A stretch of 64,000 nt of DNA from DAHUXD01 sp963736455 (GCA_963736455.1 CAVTON010000001.1:1364001-1428000), one strand, 5' to 3'. Positions 50,857 through 59,705 are shown, numbered from the stretch's first letter. Numbers and translations are program-made. Notes: generated from the letters alone by a model not told the origin.

Positions 50857-51822
50857 TCACTCGTGAGCGTTCGGCGGATTGCCCTTCAGGCGGTACACGA
50901 CGCCGGTCTTGGTCGCACCGAGCGCGATCCAGTCTTTGGCGGCGTACTGGAGATCGAGGAAGAACTTCTCGGCCCGACGCATCGCCTCCTCGCGCAGGTC
51001 TTCGCGTTTCTTGAACTTGATCTGGAACGCGAATTCCCCGATGAGGGGACGGTGGTCTCCGCGGGCCCTCCAGAGCGCGACGTTCGCCTTCGCGGCCATG
51101 CCCTCGCCGAAGTCCACGATGCCGATGTCCTGGAGCACCTCTTCCACGATCGTTTCGCCCACCAAAGCGACCCGCTCGCCCGCCTCCTTCTTGAGCTTCG
51201 CGAGCACGGGGAACACGCGCATGATCGTGTCGAAGGACGCCGGATCGCCCTCGTGGACGTGGGACTGCGGGAACTCCACGTTGTGAGAGAAAAGTAGCCG
51301 AACGCCGCCGAGCTGGTCCTTCAGGGGCAGAGCCTCGCACTTGAACTTGATGCGGTAGTCGCCGAAGATCTGCGGCCGGACGTCCGTCTCGGCGGTGACC
51401 TGTATGTCCGGGTGACGGAACTTGAACACGATCTCAGCGTCTCCGGCGGGGAAACCGTCCTCGTACGGAATGCGGCGCCGCAGAATGAAGGCGTTGTTGT
51501 AGAGCCGGAAGTCCGCCGTGTCCATGAAGAGGACCTCGCGGATCTGGAGCGGGGCGTCGACGAACTCTTCCGTCGAGAACTTGACGTCGTTCTCGGCCGC
51601 CGGCTTCTTCATTACCTTCGCGAAGTCGAAGAGGCTCTTCCGAGAATCGAAGTGGTTGGGTCTCAGGATGAGCTTGCACTCGAGGTATTGGACCTCGTGG
51701 TACGGCAGGCCATCGGCGTACTTGCCGGGCTTGAGGTCGGGGACCCGCCTGGCCCTGGTCTCGAGCGGCTTTTCTTTCACCGGAGGCGTTTTGGGGGGGG
51801 TCTTGCGAACTTGTTTCGCCAT
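50857..51822 (-). CDS. Hypothetical protein, possibly CYTH/triphosphate-tunnel-like
   Basis: This is a 321-residue soluble protein. The ATG at 51822 is chosen because CGGAG lies seven bases upstream; the longer frame to 51900 has no such site. A basic Pro-rich N-terminus precedes a domain with alternating charged strands: FILRRRIPYEDGF, AEIVFKFRHPDIQ, YRIKFKCEALPL, and late GEFAFQIKFKKRE. This alternation is reminiscent of CYTH/triphosphate tunnel enzymes, but the diagnostic ExExK is not seen. Function is unknown. The gene lies between two divergent repeats in the accessory zone. Confidence 0.65.
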   Translation of the reverse strand: MAKQVRKTPPKTPPVKEKPLETRARRVPDLKPGKYADGLPYHEVQYLECKLILRPNHFDSRKSLFDFAKVMKKPAAENDVKFSTEEFVDAPLQIREVLFMDTADFRLYNNAFILRRRIPYEDGFPAGDAEIVFKFRHPDIQVTAETDVRPQIFGDYRIKFKCEALPLKDQLGGVRLLFSHNVEFPQSHVHEGDPASFDTIMRVFPVLAKLKKEAGERVALVGETIVEEVLQDIGIVDFGEGMAAKANVALWRARGDHRPLIGEFAFQIKFKKREDLREEAMRRAEKFFLDLQYAAKDWIALGATKTGVVYRLKGNPPNAHE

Positions 51823-51889
51823 GGCTCTTCTCCGTATTGCCGGAACGGCTTCCCAAAAAACCGTATCACGCACGCTCGAGTCGTGCCAG

Positions 51890-52060
51890 CTCCTCGGCAC
51901 TTACGCCGAGGAGGCGAGGAGGGCCTACGAGGAGCAGCCTCGCGCAGCACCCAATGATCCGCAGCGCCACGTTTTTCTTGGCCTCGCGCTGACGTACTTC
52001 GGTCGGAAGGATGGGGCGATCCGGGAGGGCGAGCGCAGCGTCGCCCCCTCGCGCACATTC
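51890..52060 (+). pseudogene. TPR fragment of a Ser/Thr kinase paralogue
   Basis: The frame reads LGTYAEEARRAYEEQPRAAP and then LGLALTYFGRKDGAIREGERSV. This aligns without gaps to VRTHAEEARKAFEEQLRATP and LGLALAYLGRKDEAIMEGERSV of the intact kinase at 52336. It breaks off after APSRTF. No kinase domain is attached. It is a relic of a duplicated or deleted kinase gene. Confidence 0.65.
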
Positions 52061-52213
52061 CTTACATGCAGCACCAGAGATCGCTCGGTTCGTGTCGAGG
52101 GCGGCGAAGAGAGGCAATTGGGAGGAGGGGCTCGATCTCGCTCATCGAACGGTTGTGGAGGTCGCTCAAGGACACGCTCGGCCTTGACCTGCTCCGGCCG
52201 TGTTTGATTGAAC

Positions 52214-52276
52214 CCGGCTGAACCCCGCACTTTTCGTAAGGAATTCGCGCATGGGTACGACGATGGGTCCGAAGTT
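52214..52276 (+). repeat. Divergent direct repeat, copy 2
   Basis: Second copy of the block at 50780-50842, in the same orientation, ending 59 bases before the kinase start codon. Together the copies flank the CYTH-like gene and the kinase fragment. Confidence 0.55.
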
Positions 52277-52335
52277 CGCGACCCCACCGTAGGCAATCGG
52301 CACCGCGACGTATCATCCGTTCCGGCGTCCATCCG

Positions 52336-54990
52336 ATGACACTCCCAGCCGGGACTCGCCTCGGTCCCTACGAGATCCTGTCGCCACTCGGCGCAGGCGG
52401 GATGGGTGAGGTCTACCGGGCGCGCGATAAGAAGCTCGACCGGGACGTCGCGGTCAAGGTGCTGCCGTCGCACCTGTCCGAGAGCCCGGAGCTCCAGCAG
52501 CGGTTCGAGCGGGAGGCCAAGGCCGTCGCTGCGCTCTCCCATCCGAACATCCTTGCGATTCACGACTTCGGGACGCACGATGGAACGGCCTACGCCGTGA
52601 TGGAGCTTCTGAAGGGCGAGACGCTACGCGAGAGACTCGACGCAGAGACCATCTCCCAGAAGCAGGCTCTGGAGTATGCGCTCCAGGTCGCCAAGGGCCT
52701 GGCCGCCGCTCATGACCAGGGCATTGTCCACCGGGACTTGAAGCCCGAGAACTTATTTGTCACGAAGGGTGGCCACCTCAAGATCCTCGACTTCGGCCTG
52801 GCCAAGAGGGTCGAGACCGTCAGCACCGTCGAGACCGCCAACACAGAGGTCGAGACGAGCGCGCCCAAAGCGAGTGACGGCCTCACGGAACCGGGCGCGA
52901 TCATGGGAACCGTGGGCTACATGTCGCCCGAGCAGGTGCGAGGGCTTGCGGTCGATCAGCGCTCCGACATCTTCTCGTTCGGGGCGATTCTCTACGAGCT
53001 GCTCTCGGGCAAGAAGGCGTTCAAGAGGGACACGGCGGTGGACTCGATGGTGGCGATCCTCAAGGAGGAGCCGCCGGAGCTATCGGAATCGGGGCGGAAC
53101 ATCTCACCGGCCCTCGACCACGTCGTCAAGCACTGTCTCGAGAAGGACCCGGACGACCGGTTTCAGTCGGCACACGACATCGCGTTCGCGATTTCTGAGC
53201 AGTCTTCGTCGCCCTCCACGAGCGGTGTGCACCTTGCGTCGCCGCCGACCGAGAGAAGGAAGGTCCTCATCGCCGTCGCGGCCGTCGTCGTTCTCGCCGC
53301 CCTCGGCGTCTTTCTCCTGCGGCGCACCCACAGAGGCGGCGACGGAGCCGTGAGACGTCTGGCGGTGCTGCCCTTCGAGAACCAGGGACCGCCCGAAGAC
53401 GGCTACTTCGCCGACGGCATCGCGGACGAGATCCGGGGCAAGCTGACCTCCCTGCCTGGTCTCCAGGTGATTGCGCGGGGCAGCTCGACGCCCTACAGGA
53501 AGACGACGAAGACCCCGAAGCAGATCGCCGAGGAGCTCGAGGTCGGCTACCTCCTGAATGCGACCGTGCGCTGGGAGAAGAGCGGGGGCCTGAGCCGCGT
53601 CCACGTGAGCCCGGAGCTCATCGAGGTGTCGGGCTCCGGCGCGCCGACGGCAAAGTGGCAGCAGCCCTTCGACGCGACGCTGACGGACGTCTTCCAGGTG
53701 CAGTCGGAGATCGCGACGAAGGTGGCGCGGGCGTTGGGCGGCGCGCTCGGGGCGCAGGAGCAGAAACAGCTCTCGGAGAAGCCCACGCAGAACCTTCCCG
53801 CCTACGACGCCTTTCTCAAGGGGGAGGAGGTCTGGAACAGCACAGGGAACGATCCGGCGAGCGTGCGCAAAGCGCTCGCGTTCTACGAGCAGGCCGTGGC
53901 GCTCGACCCTGCCTTCGCGCAGGCGTGGGCGCAGGTTTCTCGGGCGAGCTCGATCCTCTACGCCAACGGCACGCCATCGCCCGCTCTCGCCGAGCGCGCC
54001 CGCCAGGCCGCGGAGAAGGCCATCGCACTCGCACCGGGCCGCCCGGACGGCTACCTGGCACTCGGGCAATACGAGCGGGTCGACACCTTTAATTTCGCCC
54101 GCGCCATCGAGCAGTATGAGAAGGGGCAGCGCCTTGCGCCGGGCAACACCAACCTTCTCAGGGGGACGGCGCTCGCTGAGATGCCCCTCGGACGCTGGGA
54201 GTCGGCGGTCGAGCATCTCCGGCAGACCGAGCGCCTGGACCCCAGGTCGCTCAGCAATCTCGTGGCTTTGAGCGACGCATTGCTGCTTCTACGGCGGTAT
54301 GCCGAGTGCGTCGAGATCTGCGATCGGGGGCTCGCCATTGCTCCCGGGCACCTCAACCTCACACAGAACAAGGCCATGACCTTTCTCGGTAAGGGAGACC
54401 TCGCCGGAGCGAAGGCGGTCCTCAAGGCTGCGCCGAAAGAGGTCGAGCCCGCCCTCGTGGCCTACCTGGCCGAGTACTACGATCTTGCCTGGGTCCTCGA
54501 CGAGTCACAGCGGGATCTGCTCCTACGTCTGCCGCCGAGCGCGTTCGACGATGACCAGGGCGTCTGGGCCCTCCGTCTCGCCCAGGCTTACGCCATGAAG
54601 GGCGACGCGGCGAATGTACGGACACATGCTGAAGAAGCGAGGAAGGCCTTCGAGGAGCAGCTTCGCGCCACACCGGACGATGCCCGGCGCCACGGTGGTC
54701 TCGGCCTGGCGCTCGCCTACCTCGGTCGGAAGGACGAGGCGATCATGGAGGGAGAGCGCAGTGTTGCACTCGATCCAGTTTCTAAGGATGCGCTGGAAGG
54801 ACCCGAATACCAGCACCAGCTCGCGCGGATCTACCTGCTTGTCAACGAGCCGGAGAAGGCACTCGACCTGCTCGAGCCGCTCTTGAAGATCCCCTACGTT
54901 CTCACGCCGGGCTGGCTCAAGATCGACCCCAACTTCGATCCGCTGCGCAAGAACCCGCGGTTCCGGAAGCTCGTCGCGGGCGGGAAGTAG
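52336..54990 (+). CDS. Membrane Ser/Thr protein kinase with TolB-like and TPR domains (second copy)
   Basis: This 884-residue paralogue of the kinase at 28329 has the same layout. The Hanks kinase domain (about 8-280) has LGAGGMGEVY, VAVKVLPS, IVHRDLKPENLF, DFGLAK and YMSPEQ. One membrane helix (about 310-328) is followed by a TolB/adenylate-cyclase-associated-like domain (RRLAVLPFENQGPPEDGYFADGIADE ...). Then come TPR repeats to the C-terminus (for example RYAECVEICDRGLAIAPGHLNL). All catalytic residues are present. It probably senses an envelope signal through the outer domain. Kinase fragments at 51890 and 59403 are relics of close paralogues. Confidence 0.94.
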   Translation: MTLPAGTRLGPYEILSPLGAGGMGEVYRARDKKLDRDVAVKVLPSHLSESPELQQRFEREAKAVAALSHPNILAIHDFGTHDGTAYAVMELLKGETLRERLDAETISQKQALEYALQVAKGLAAAHDQGIVHRDLKPENLFVTKGGHLKILDFGLAKRVETVSTVETANTEVETSAPKASDGLTEPGAIMGTVGYMSPEQVRGLAVDQRSDIFSFGAILYELLSGKKAFKRDTAVDSMVAILKEEPPELSESGRNISPALDHVVKHCLEKDPDDRFQSAHDIAFAISEQSSSPSTSGVHLASPPTERRKVLIAVAAVVVLAALGVFLLRRTHRGGDGAVRRLAVLPFENQGPPEDGYFADGIADEIRGKLTSLPGLQVIARGSSTPYRKTTKTPKQIAEELEVGYLLNATVRWEKSGGLSRVHVSPELIEVSGSGAPTAKWQQPFDATLTDVFQVQSEIATKVARALGGALGAQEQKQLSEKPTQNLPAYDAFLKGEEVWNSTGNDPASVRKALAFYEQAVALDPAFAQAWAQVSRASSILYANGTPSPALAERARQAAEKAIALAPGRPDGYLALGQYERVDTFNFARAIEQYEKGQRLAPGNTNLLRGTALAEMPLGRWESAVEHLRQTERLDPRSLSNLVALSDALLLLRRYAECVEICDRGLAIAPGHLNLTQNKAMTFLGKGDLAGAKAVLKAAPKEVEPALVAYLAEYYDLAWVLDESQRDLLLRLPPSAFDDDQGVWALRLAQAYAMKGDAANVRTHAEEARKAFEEQLRATPDDARRHGGLGLALAYLGRKDEAIMEGERSVALDPVSKDALEGPEYQHQLARIYLLVNEPEKALDLLEPLLKIPYVLTPGWLKIDPNFDPLRKNPRFRKLVAGGK

Positions 54991-55004
54991 TTCCGCCTCA
55001 GCCG

Positions 55005-55163
55005 ATGATCGAGGTCAAGAACGTGCGGCAGACGCTTGGCGGAGTGGAAGCGAGACGCATGATGGGCTACGTCGAGACGCAAGTCGGGATCCTCTCCAAC
55101 ACCGAGGCGTTGAAAGAACTCTCCTGCGTTCTCGATGCGACGAGCGCGGCAGGGAAATCGTGA
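55005..55163 (+). CDS. Small ORF (52 residues) overlapping the K+ channel start
   Basis: The ATG at 55005 opens MIEVKNVRQTLGGVEARRMM and runs 52 residues to a TGA that overlaps the channel GTG (GTGA), as expected for coupled translation. No ribosome-binding site is evident and no family is recognised. It could be a small partner protein, a leader peptide or a relic of a longer gene. Confidence 0.35.
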   Translation: MIEVKNVRQTLGGVEARRMMGYVETQVGILSNTEALKELSCVLDATSAAGKS

Positions 55164-55828
55164 GGCGCCCGGCGGCCTTCTCTCCCGTCTGGTGGCAACA
55201 GTGGGGCCTGAGCGCGATGCTCGTCTTTCTGGTGCTGGCGCTCTTCGTCGGAGCGCCCCTCCGCACCGTACTGGGGCAGCTCCCTTTCGATCTCTTCTTC
55301 TCCCTGGTGCTCGTGTCGGGAGTGATCGCCTTCTCGCACCGGCGCTGGCTGGCCGGCGCGGTAGCGGTGAGCGGAGTGATCTGGCTCGCCTTGAGCTGGT
55401 CGCGCTACGGGTCGGACCAGGAGGTCACCGGTCCGGGTAAGACCTGGCTCTCGCTGCTGACGATGCTGATCCTGACCGGGCTGGTCCTCGAGCACGTTTT
55501 TCGGGAGGGCCCCATCACGGCCGACCGGGTCCGGGGCGCCGTCGCGGCTTACCTGCTGCTCGGGCTCGTCTGGACCTTCGCCTACATCCTCGTGGAGCGC
55601 TTCTCGCCCGGGGCCATCCAGGCCGGCGGTGGGCTCCCGAAGAACAATGCACACTTCGCCTACTTCAGTTTCGTGACGCTGACGACACTCGGCTACGGCG
55701 ACACCGTGCCCGTTCACCCGCTCGCCCGCTCCCTCGCGATCGCCGAGGCTCTCGTCGGCCAGCTGTATCCGGCGATCCTGATCGCCCGGCTCGTTTCGCT
55801 GCAAATCAGCGCGCGAGAGGGGCGCTGA
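55160..55828 (+). CDS. Potassium channel family membrane protein
   Basis: This is a 222-residue protein with about six hydrophobic segments. The pore loop between the last two reads YFSFVTLTTLGYGDTVPVHP with the K+ selectivity filter TLGYGD. The four upstream helices lack the Arg-rich voltage sensor, and there is no RCK ligand-binding domain, so it is probably a simple leak or mechanosensitive-type channel. It starts at GTG 55160, overlapping a small ORF. It is followed about 120 bp on by a Na+/H+ antiporter gene. Confidence 0.85.
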   Translation: MRRPAAFSPVWWQQWGLSAMLVFLVLALFVGAPLRTVLGQLPFDLFFSLVLVSGVIAFSHRRWLAGAVAVSGVIWLALSWSRYGSDQEVTGPGKTWLSLLTMLILTGLVLEHVFREGPITADRVRGAVAAYLLLGLVWTFAYILVERFSPGAIQAGGGLPKNNAHFAYFSFVTLTTLGYGDTVPVHPLARSLAIAEALVGQLYPAILIARLVSLQISAREGR

Positions 55829-55948
55829 CGCGGTGGAGCGGGCCGCGGTCGGGACGCTCGCGGGCGCGCGCGACGCTCGTGCCGAACGATCCGGCGCTCG
55901 ATGGGACCGAACCCGCCGCCTCGGGAGGCTGACGGCCGGCAGTCCGCC

Positions 55949-57199
55949 ATGACGATTCTCGTGGTCTTCGTCCTGCTGCTGTTCGCCTACGGCCTGGTGT
56001 CGGCGTGGCTCGAGCGGACGCCCGTCACTCCACCGATCGTGTTCACGCTCGGGGGCGTGGCCGCTTTCCTGGCCCTGCCGTCGTTACGCGACCGCAGTGG
56101 GGATCCCGAAATCCTGCTTCGGATCGCCGAAGCGGGCCTCGTGCTTCTTCTCTTTACGGACGCGAGCCGGACGGACCTGCGCGTCCTCCGAAGCATCCGA
56201 AGTTCGCCCATGCGCCTCCTCACGACGGGCATGCTGTCGACCCTTCTCCTAGGCTCTCTCGCCGCGCTGGCCCTGTTCCCGACGTTTTCCCTCTGGGAGG
56301 CCGGGATCCTCGCTGCGATTCTCGCTCCGACGGATGCGGGCCTCGGGCAGGTCGTCGTCTCGAGCGAGAAGGTGCCGATGCGGATTCGCCAGGCGCTGAA
56401 CGTCGAGGCCGGCCTCAACGACGGCCTCTCGGTGCCCTTCCTCCTCTTCTTCCTGGCTCTCGCGAAGTCGGGCGGGCAGGGAGGGCGGGCGTACCTCTGG
56501 ACGTTCCTCGTCGAGCAGCTCGGGTACGGGACGGCCCTGGGAGTCGGGATCGGCCTCGCCGGCGGGTGGATGCTGGGCAGCGCGAGCCGCCGCGGGATCG
56601 TTCTGCCCGCCTTTCGCCAGATCGCGCTCGTGACGCTGCCCCTGCTCTGCGGTATTGCGTCCGAGGCGGTCGACGCGAGCATGTTCATCGCTGCCTTCGT
56701 CTGCGGCCTGGCCGTCCAGGTTGGCTTCGAGAAGGCGGGGGAACAAAGCGTCGAGTTCGCGGAGCAGTGGGGACAGCTCTTCAACCTGTTCGTCTTCTAT
56801 CTCTTCGGGCTGCTGGTGGCGCGGGCCGGGGCGAGCTTTTCCGTCGCGATCGTGGTCTACGCACTTCTCAGTCTGACCGTGATACGCATGCTGCCGGTTG
56901 CCCTCGCGCTCGTCGGCACGGGTCTAAACCGGGCAACCGTGATCTTCATCGGATGGTTCGGTCCCCGGGGCCTCGCCTCCATCGTCCTCGGCCTCGTCTA
57001 TCTGGAGGGCAAGACGCACCTGCCGGGGGAGCGGACCATCATTCTCACGGTAATGGCCACGGTGCTGCTGAGCATCTTCGCCCACGGCCTGAGCGCGAAA
57101 CCCGGCATCGCGCTCTATGCGAAGAGGGTCGCGGCGCTCGGTCCGAACGCTCCGGAGCTCCACGCCGGAGTCGCCGGGAAGCGGCCGCCCCGTGCGTGA
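55949..57199 (+). CDS. Na+/H+ antiporter (CPA1 family)
   Basis: This is a 416-residue transporter with about twelve membrane segments. The antiport site contains LNVEAGLNDGLSVPFLLFFL, the Asn-Asp pair of electroneutral CPA1 exchangers, preceded by the unwound-helix segment LAAILAPTDAGLGQVVVSS. The later conserved GWFGPRGLASIVL motif matches NhaP-type proteins. The ATG at 55949 is preferred over 55901, which would add a hydrophilic stretch before the first helix. It likely works in pH or Na+ homeostasis together with the neighbouring K+ channel gene. Confidence 0.9.
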   Translation: MTILVVFVLLLFAYGLVSAWLERTPVTPPIVFTLGGVAAFLALPSLRDRSGDPEILLRIAEAGLVLLLFTDASRTDLRVLRSIRSSPMRLLTTGMLSTLLLGSLAALALFPTFSLWEAGILAAILAPTDAGLGQVVVSSEKVPMRIRQALNVEAGLNDGLSVPFLLFFLALAKSGGQGGRAYLWTFLVEQLGYGTALGVGIGLAGGWMLGSASRRGIVLPAFRQIALVTLPLLCGIASEAVDASMFIAAFVCGLAVQVGFEKAGEQSVEFAEQWGQLFNLFVFYLFGLLVARAGASFSVAIVVYALLSLTVIRMLPVALALVGTGLNRATVIFIGWFGPRGLASIVLGLVYLEGKTHLPGERTIILTVMATVLLSIFAHGLSAKPGIALYAKRVAALGPNAPELHAGVAGKRPPRA

Positions 57200-57288
57200 A
57201 GGGTCGAGGCTTCTCGTGCATTCCGCAGCCGTGCACGCACGAGCCCCATGACAAGCCTGCAGGAAGAGAGACGAGTCGATCGCAGAAG

Positions 57289-57314
57289 AAAAAAGGCCGC
57301 CCGGCCGGGCGGCC
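57289..57314 (-). terminator. Intrinsic terminator of the DUF1269 gene
   Basis: The perfect palindrome GGCCGCCCGG-CCGGGCGGCC (57295-57314) is followed on the minus strand by six T residues (57289-57294). It lies about 40 bases beyond the stop at 57353. Confidence 0.85.
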
Positions 57315-57352
57315 TTCCGCGTTCGCACCGCGCTCTGCGCGGCGACGAGAGT

Positions 57353-57847
57353 CTAGGCGTGGGCGAGTTCGGCCTTGAGCGCGTCGATCCGTTGCGTGGC
57401 CACCTTCCTGGCCTTCTTCATCAGCTTCTGGGCGCCGACGTCGACGGTTGCGTTGGCGACAAGGAGGATACCCGCCTCTCCAGGCTTGAGGTTCTCCGCG
57501 ATGTCCTTGATATCCCCCTTGCTGAAGCCCTTCGTCAGGTTGCCGAGAGCGGCGCCGGCGGCGGCGCCCACGCCCGCGGAAACCAGGATCGACGGCGGGA
57601 AGATGAGCGCGAGCACTGCACCGGTGATCGCTCCGATCCTGGCGCCCTTGCCGCGCTGCGTGGCGTCGGTGTCGAGCACCTTGACCTTGCCGTCCGTGTT
57701 CTTCTCGAAAAGGGCAGCGTCGTATGTGCCGATCCAGCTTTCTTTGTGCGCGGCCTTGATCACGTCAAAGTCGCTTCTCGCGTCCGAGACATTGGCGTAG
57801 ACCCCGCCGTAGCAGATCATCGTTTCGGGCTTTTCGGATTCGTTCAT
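57353..57847 (-). CDS. DUF1269 family membrane-associated protein
   Basis: This is a 164-residue protein of the DUF1269 type. It has an N-terminal alpha/beta part (MICYGGVYANVSDARSDFDVI, WIGTYDAALFEKNTDGKVKV), a central Gly-rich hydrophobic zipper (GARIGAITGAVLALIFPPSILVSAGVGAAAGAALG), and a C-terminal segment GEAGILLVANATVDV. Members are often induced by stress. It is transcribed alone, ends in a strong terminator, and lies between the antiporter and lipoprotein genes. The precise role is unknown. Confidence 0.8.
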   Translation of the reverse strand: MNESEKPETMICYGGVYANVSDARSDFDVIKAAHKESWIGTYDAALFEKNTDGKVKVLDTDATQRGKGARIGAITGAVLALIFPPSILVSAGVGAAAGAALGNLTKGFSKGDIKDIAENLKPGEAGILLVANATVDVGAQKLMKKARKVATQRIDALKAELAHA

Positions 57848-57985
57848 GACGTCCTCCTTCTACTGGATACCCTGACCACCACCGTGGAGCGATTCCCCAC
57901 GGCCATACGACAACACTTGTAGTCCAGCGCGTCCTGCGCCGCATGATTCAGTTGCATCAGGGCCGGGCCTCGCCCGAGCCTCCGT

Positions 57986-58375
57986 CTACTTGGCCGGCTT
58001 GTATTCGCCGGTCGAGTCTTTCCCGTCGCCCGTCCGGGTCAGCACGCGCTTTCCATCTCCCTCGTGGAGCACGAATTCGCCTTTGCTCCCGGTCGTGGAT
58101 TCCGACCACCGGAACTTACCGTCCAGGATGACGATGGTCCCGGTGAAGGGCGACCCCTTGAGCGCCGGCACAGTGCTTTCGTACGTGCCATCCTTCCGGA
58201 TCACCAGCGTCGCGGTGTAGAGGGGCTCGCCCTGTGAGGTCGTAATGGACCCCTCCCACTTGCCGGCGATGCTGTCGAGGCTGGTCGCCGGCTGCGCCGG
58301 GGGCAGGGACGATGCGCAGCTGGTCAGGATCGCCGCGAAAAGCAGAGCCGCTCCAATCAAGAATCTTTGCGTCAT
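57986..58375 (-). CDS. Small lipoprotein of unknown function
   Basis: This is a 129-residue protein. The ATG at 58375 is chosen because GGAAGG lies just upstream and it begins a lipoprotein signal (FLIGAALLFAAILTSC-ASS, lipobox LTSC). The mature part is a small beta-sandwich-like domain: GKWEGSITTSQGEPLYTATL, TGTIVILDGKFRWSE, GEFVLHEGDGKRVL. This is similar in pattern to extracytoplasmic DUF-type lipocalin-like folds. It lies 38 bp downstream of corA and may share its transcript. Confidence 0.75.
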   Translation of the reverse strand: MTQRFLIGAALLFAAILTSCASSLPPAQPATSLDSIAGKWEGSITTSQGEPLYTATLVIRKDGTYESTVPALKGSPFTGTIVILDGKFRWSESTTGSKGEFVLHEGDGKRVLTRTGDGKDSTGEYKPAK

Positions 58376-58413
58376 GTCAACCCTTCCGCCTTTCTTCTCC
58401 CGTAAGTTCAGAT

Positions 58414-59379
58414 TCACCACTTCGACCCCCACCGGGTCCGAAAGTACAAATAGAGCCCGCCCGCAATCAGCGCCATCCCCGCGAGGGCAATGGGATACCC
58501 GTAATGGGTGTGAAGCTCCGGCATGTTCTCGAAATTCATCCCCTCGATCCCGGTGAACAGCGTCAACGGCATGAAGATTGCCGAGAGAACGGTGAGCAGC
58601 GCGAGACGGCGGTTCATTTTGTCCTGCTGGACCGACACGTACCGCTGCTGGAGATCGCTTACTCGGCGATCGAGCCGGTCGATGTCGCGATCGGTCGCCC
58701 GCGCGGTCTCGATGACGATCTGGAAAGGCTCCGCGAGGCGATGCAACGGCAGCGCGGGCTTGTCGATGGCCTTCAGGACTTCGAGCACCGCGAACTCTTC
58801 GTCCAGGACGCCGCCAAGAGCCAGCACCTGGCGCTTTAATGAGAGGATCTCCGCCAGGGGGACCGCCTCCGGATCCAGGTCCATGCTTTCGGTGGTCGCG
58901 TCGCTCTCCCTGCGGAGCTTCACGACATGGCGTCGCAGCCGCCCGGAATGGAGCAGGGTGAGGGCGCAGACGACTCCCGCGGTCGTCCCGTTCGGGAGCT
59001 TGAGCTTCTTCACCGGGCTATCGTCGTGTGCCCAGGTTTCTTCGGGCTGTTCGTGGATGGTGATCACGAGCCGATCGAGACAGAGGCAGCGGAAGTAAGC
59101 GGACTTCCCGACTTCTGCTTCCGGCGCGACAGGGTAGGCGAAGAACACGGACTCGGCCAGTGGGAGGATTCTCGTATCGTCCTCTCCGATGTGCTGCGGA
59201 TCGACCAGGCCGGGCTCCAGGCCGAGACCGCCCAGCCAGGCCATGACGTCTTCAGGCCGGCCGCCGCCGATGTCGATCCAGTAAGGACCCGCGCCGGCTC
59301 GCCATCCCGCCAACGCCGTGGCCTCGGCCTCCGGCCTGATGCCACCACCGGGCTCGAGAAGGAGACAAGTGATTTTCAC
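58414..59379 (-). CDS. CorA-family Mg2+/divalent cation transporter
   Basis: This is a 321-residue channel. A cytoplasmic alpha/beta domain (about 1-150; CLDRLVITIHEQPEETW) leads into a long coiled-coil stalk helix (about 190-250). Two C-terminal membrane helices follow. The conserved pore motif GMN is present in FTGIEGMNFENMPELH at the end of helix 1, and the C-terminus is basic (RTRWGSKW). It adds to the divalent-cation theme of the region, with kinase and ZIP relics just upstream. The substrate (Mg2+, Co2+ or Zn2+) cannot be told from the sequence. Confidence 0.92.
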   Translation of the reverse strand: MKITCLLLEPGGGIRPEAEATALAGWRAGAGPYWIDIGGGRPEDVMAWLGGLGLEPGLVDPQHIGEDDTRILPLAESVFFAYPVAPEAEVGKSAYFRCLCLDRLVITIHEQPEETWAHDDSPVKKLKLPNGTTAGVVCALTLLHSGRLRRHVVKLRRESDATTESMDLDPEAVPLAEILSLKRQVLALGGVLDEEFAVLEVLKAIDKPALPLHRLAEPFQIVIETARATDRDIDRLDRRVSDLQQRYVSVQQDKMNRRLALLTVLSAIFMPLTLFTGIEGMNFENMPELHTHYGYPIALAGMALIAGGLYLYFRTRWGSKW

Positions 59380-59402
59380 GACATTGCCTCCTGCCGGGCG
59401 AG

Positions 59403-59520
59403 GCTCTGATGGTCGCGGCGCTCTCTCGTCCGAACATCCTCTCGATCTTGGATCTCGGAAAACAGGACGAAATTGCCTACACCGTCATAAAGCCGTCGGA
59501 AGGCGAGACGTTGCGCGGAG
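59403..59520 (+). pseudogene. Kinase-domain fragment
   Basis: The frame reads VAALSRPNILSILDLGKQDE and then YTVIKPSEGETLRG. It aligns to VAALSHPNILAIHDFGTHDG and YAVMELLKGETLRE in the kinase at 52336. Nothing before or after matches, so it is a short relic of a Ser/Thr kinase N-lobe. Confidence 0.6.
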
Positions 59521-59547
59521 CTCGAGGCTGGTACGTGCGTCATGGCG

Positions 59548-59705
59548 TCATTCCATCACCGAGAGGATCGCCGCCGTCAGAAAGCCCAGCGTGGCCAACA
59601 GCCCGACGAGCTTGCCGCCGTGCTCGAACGCCTCCGGCATCATGACGTCGGAGAGCATCGTCAGAACGGCTCCCGCGGCGAAGGCCTTCCTCCAGCCGGC
59701 ATCTC
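59548..59705 (-). pseudogene. C-terminal remnant of a ZIP-family metal transporter
   Basis: On the minus strand the frame reads WRKAFAAGAVLTMLSDVMMP then EAFEHGGKLVGLLATLGFLTAAIL and a stop. This is the typical last two helices of ZIP transporters. An in-frame TGA lies just upstream and no earlier ZIP sequence is present, so only the C-terminus survives. Confidence 0.55.

Larger units (their letters stand above)
51823..52335. other. Gene-free stretch with kinase debris and repeat copy 2
   Basis: No intact gene is present. On the plus strand, 51890-52060 is a decayed TPR segment of a kinase paralogue; 52214-52276 is the second copy of the divergent repeat. The rest, up to the kinase start at 52336, presumably contains its promoter; no clear boxes are seen. 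Confidence 0.55.
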
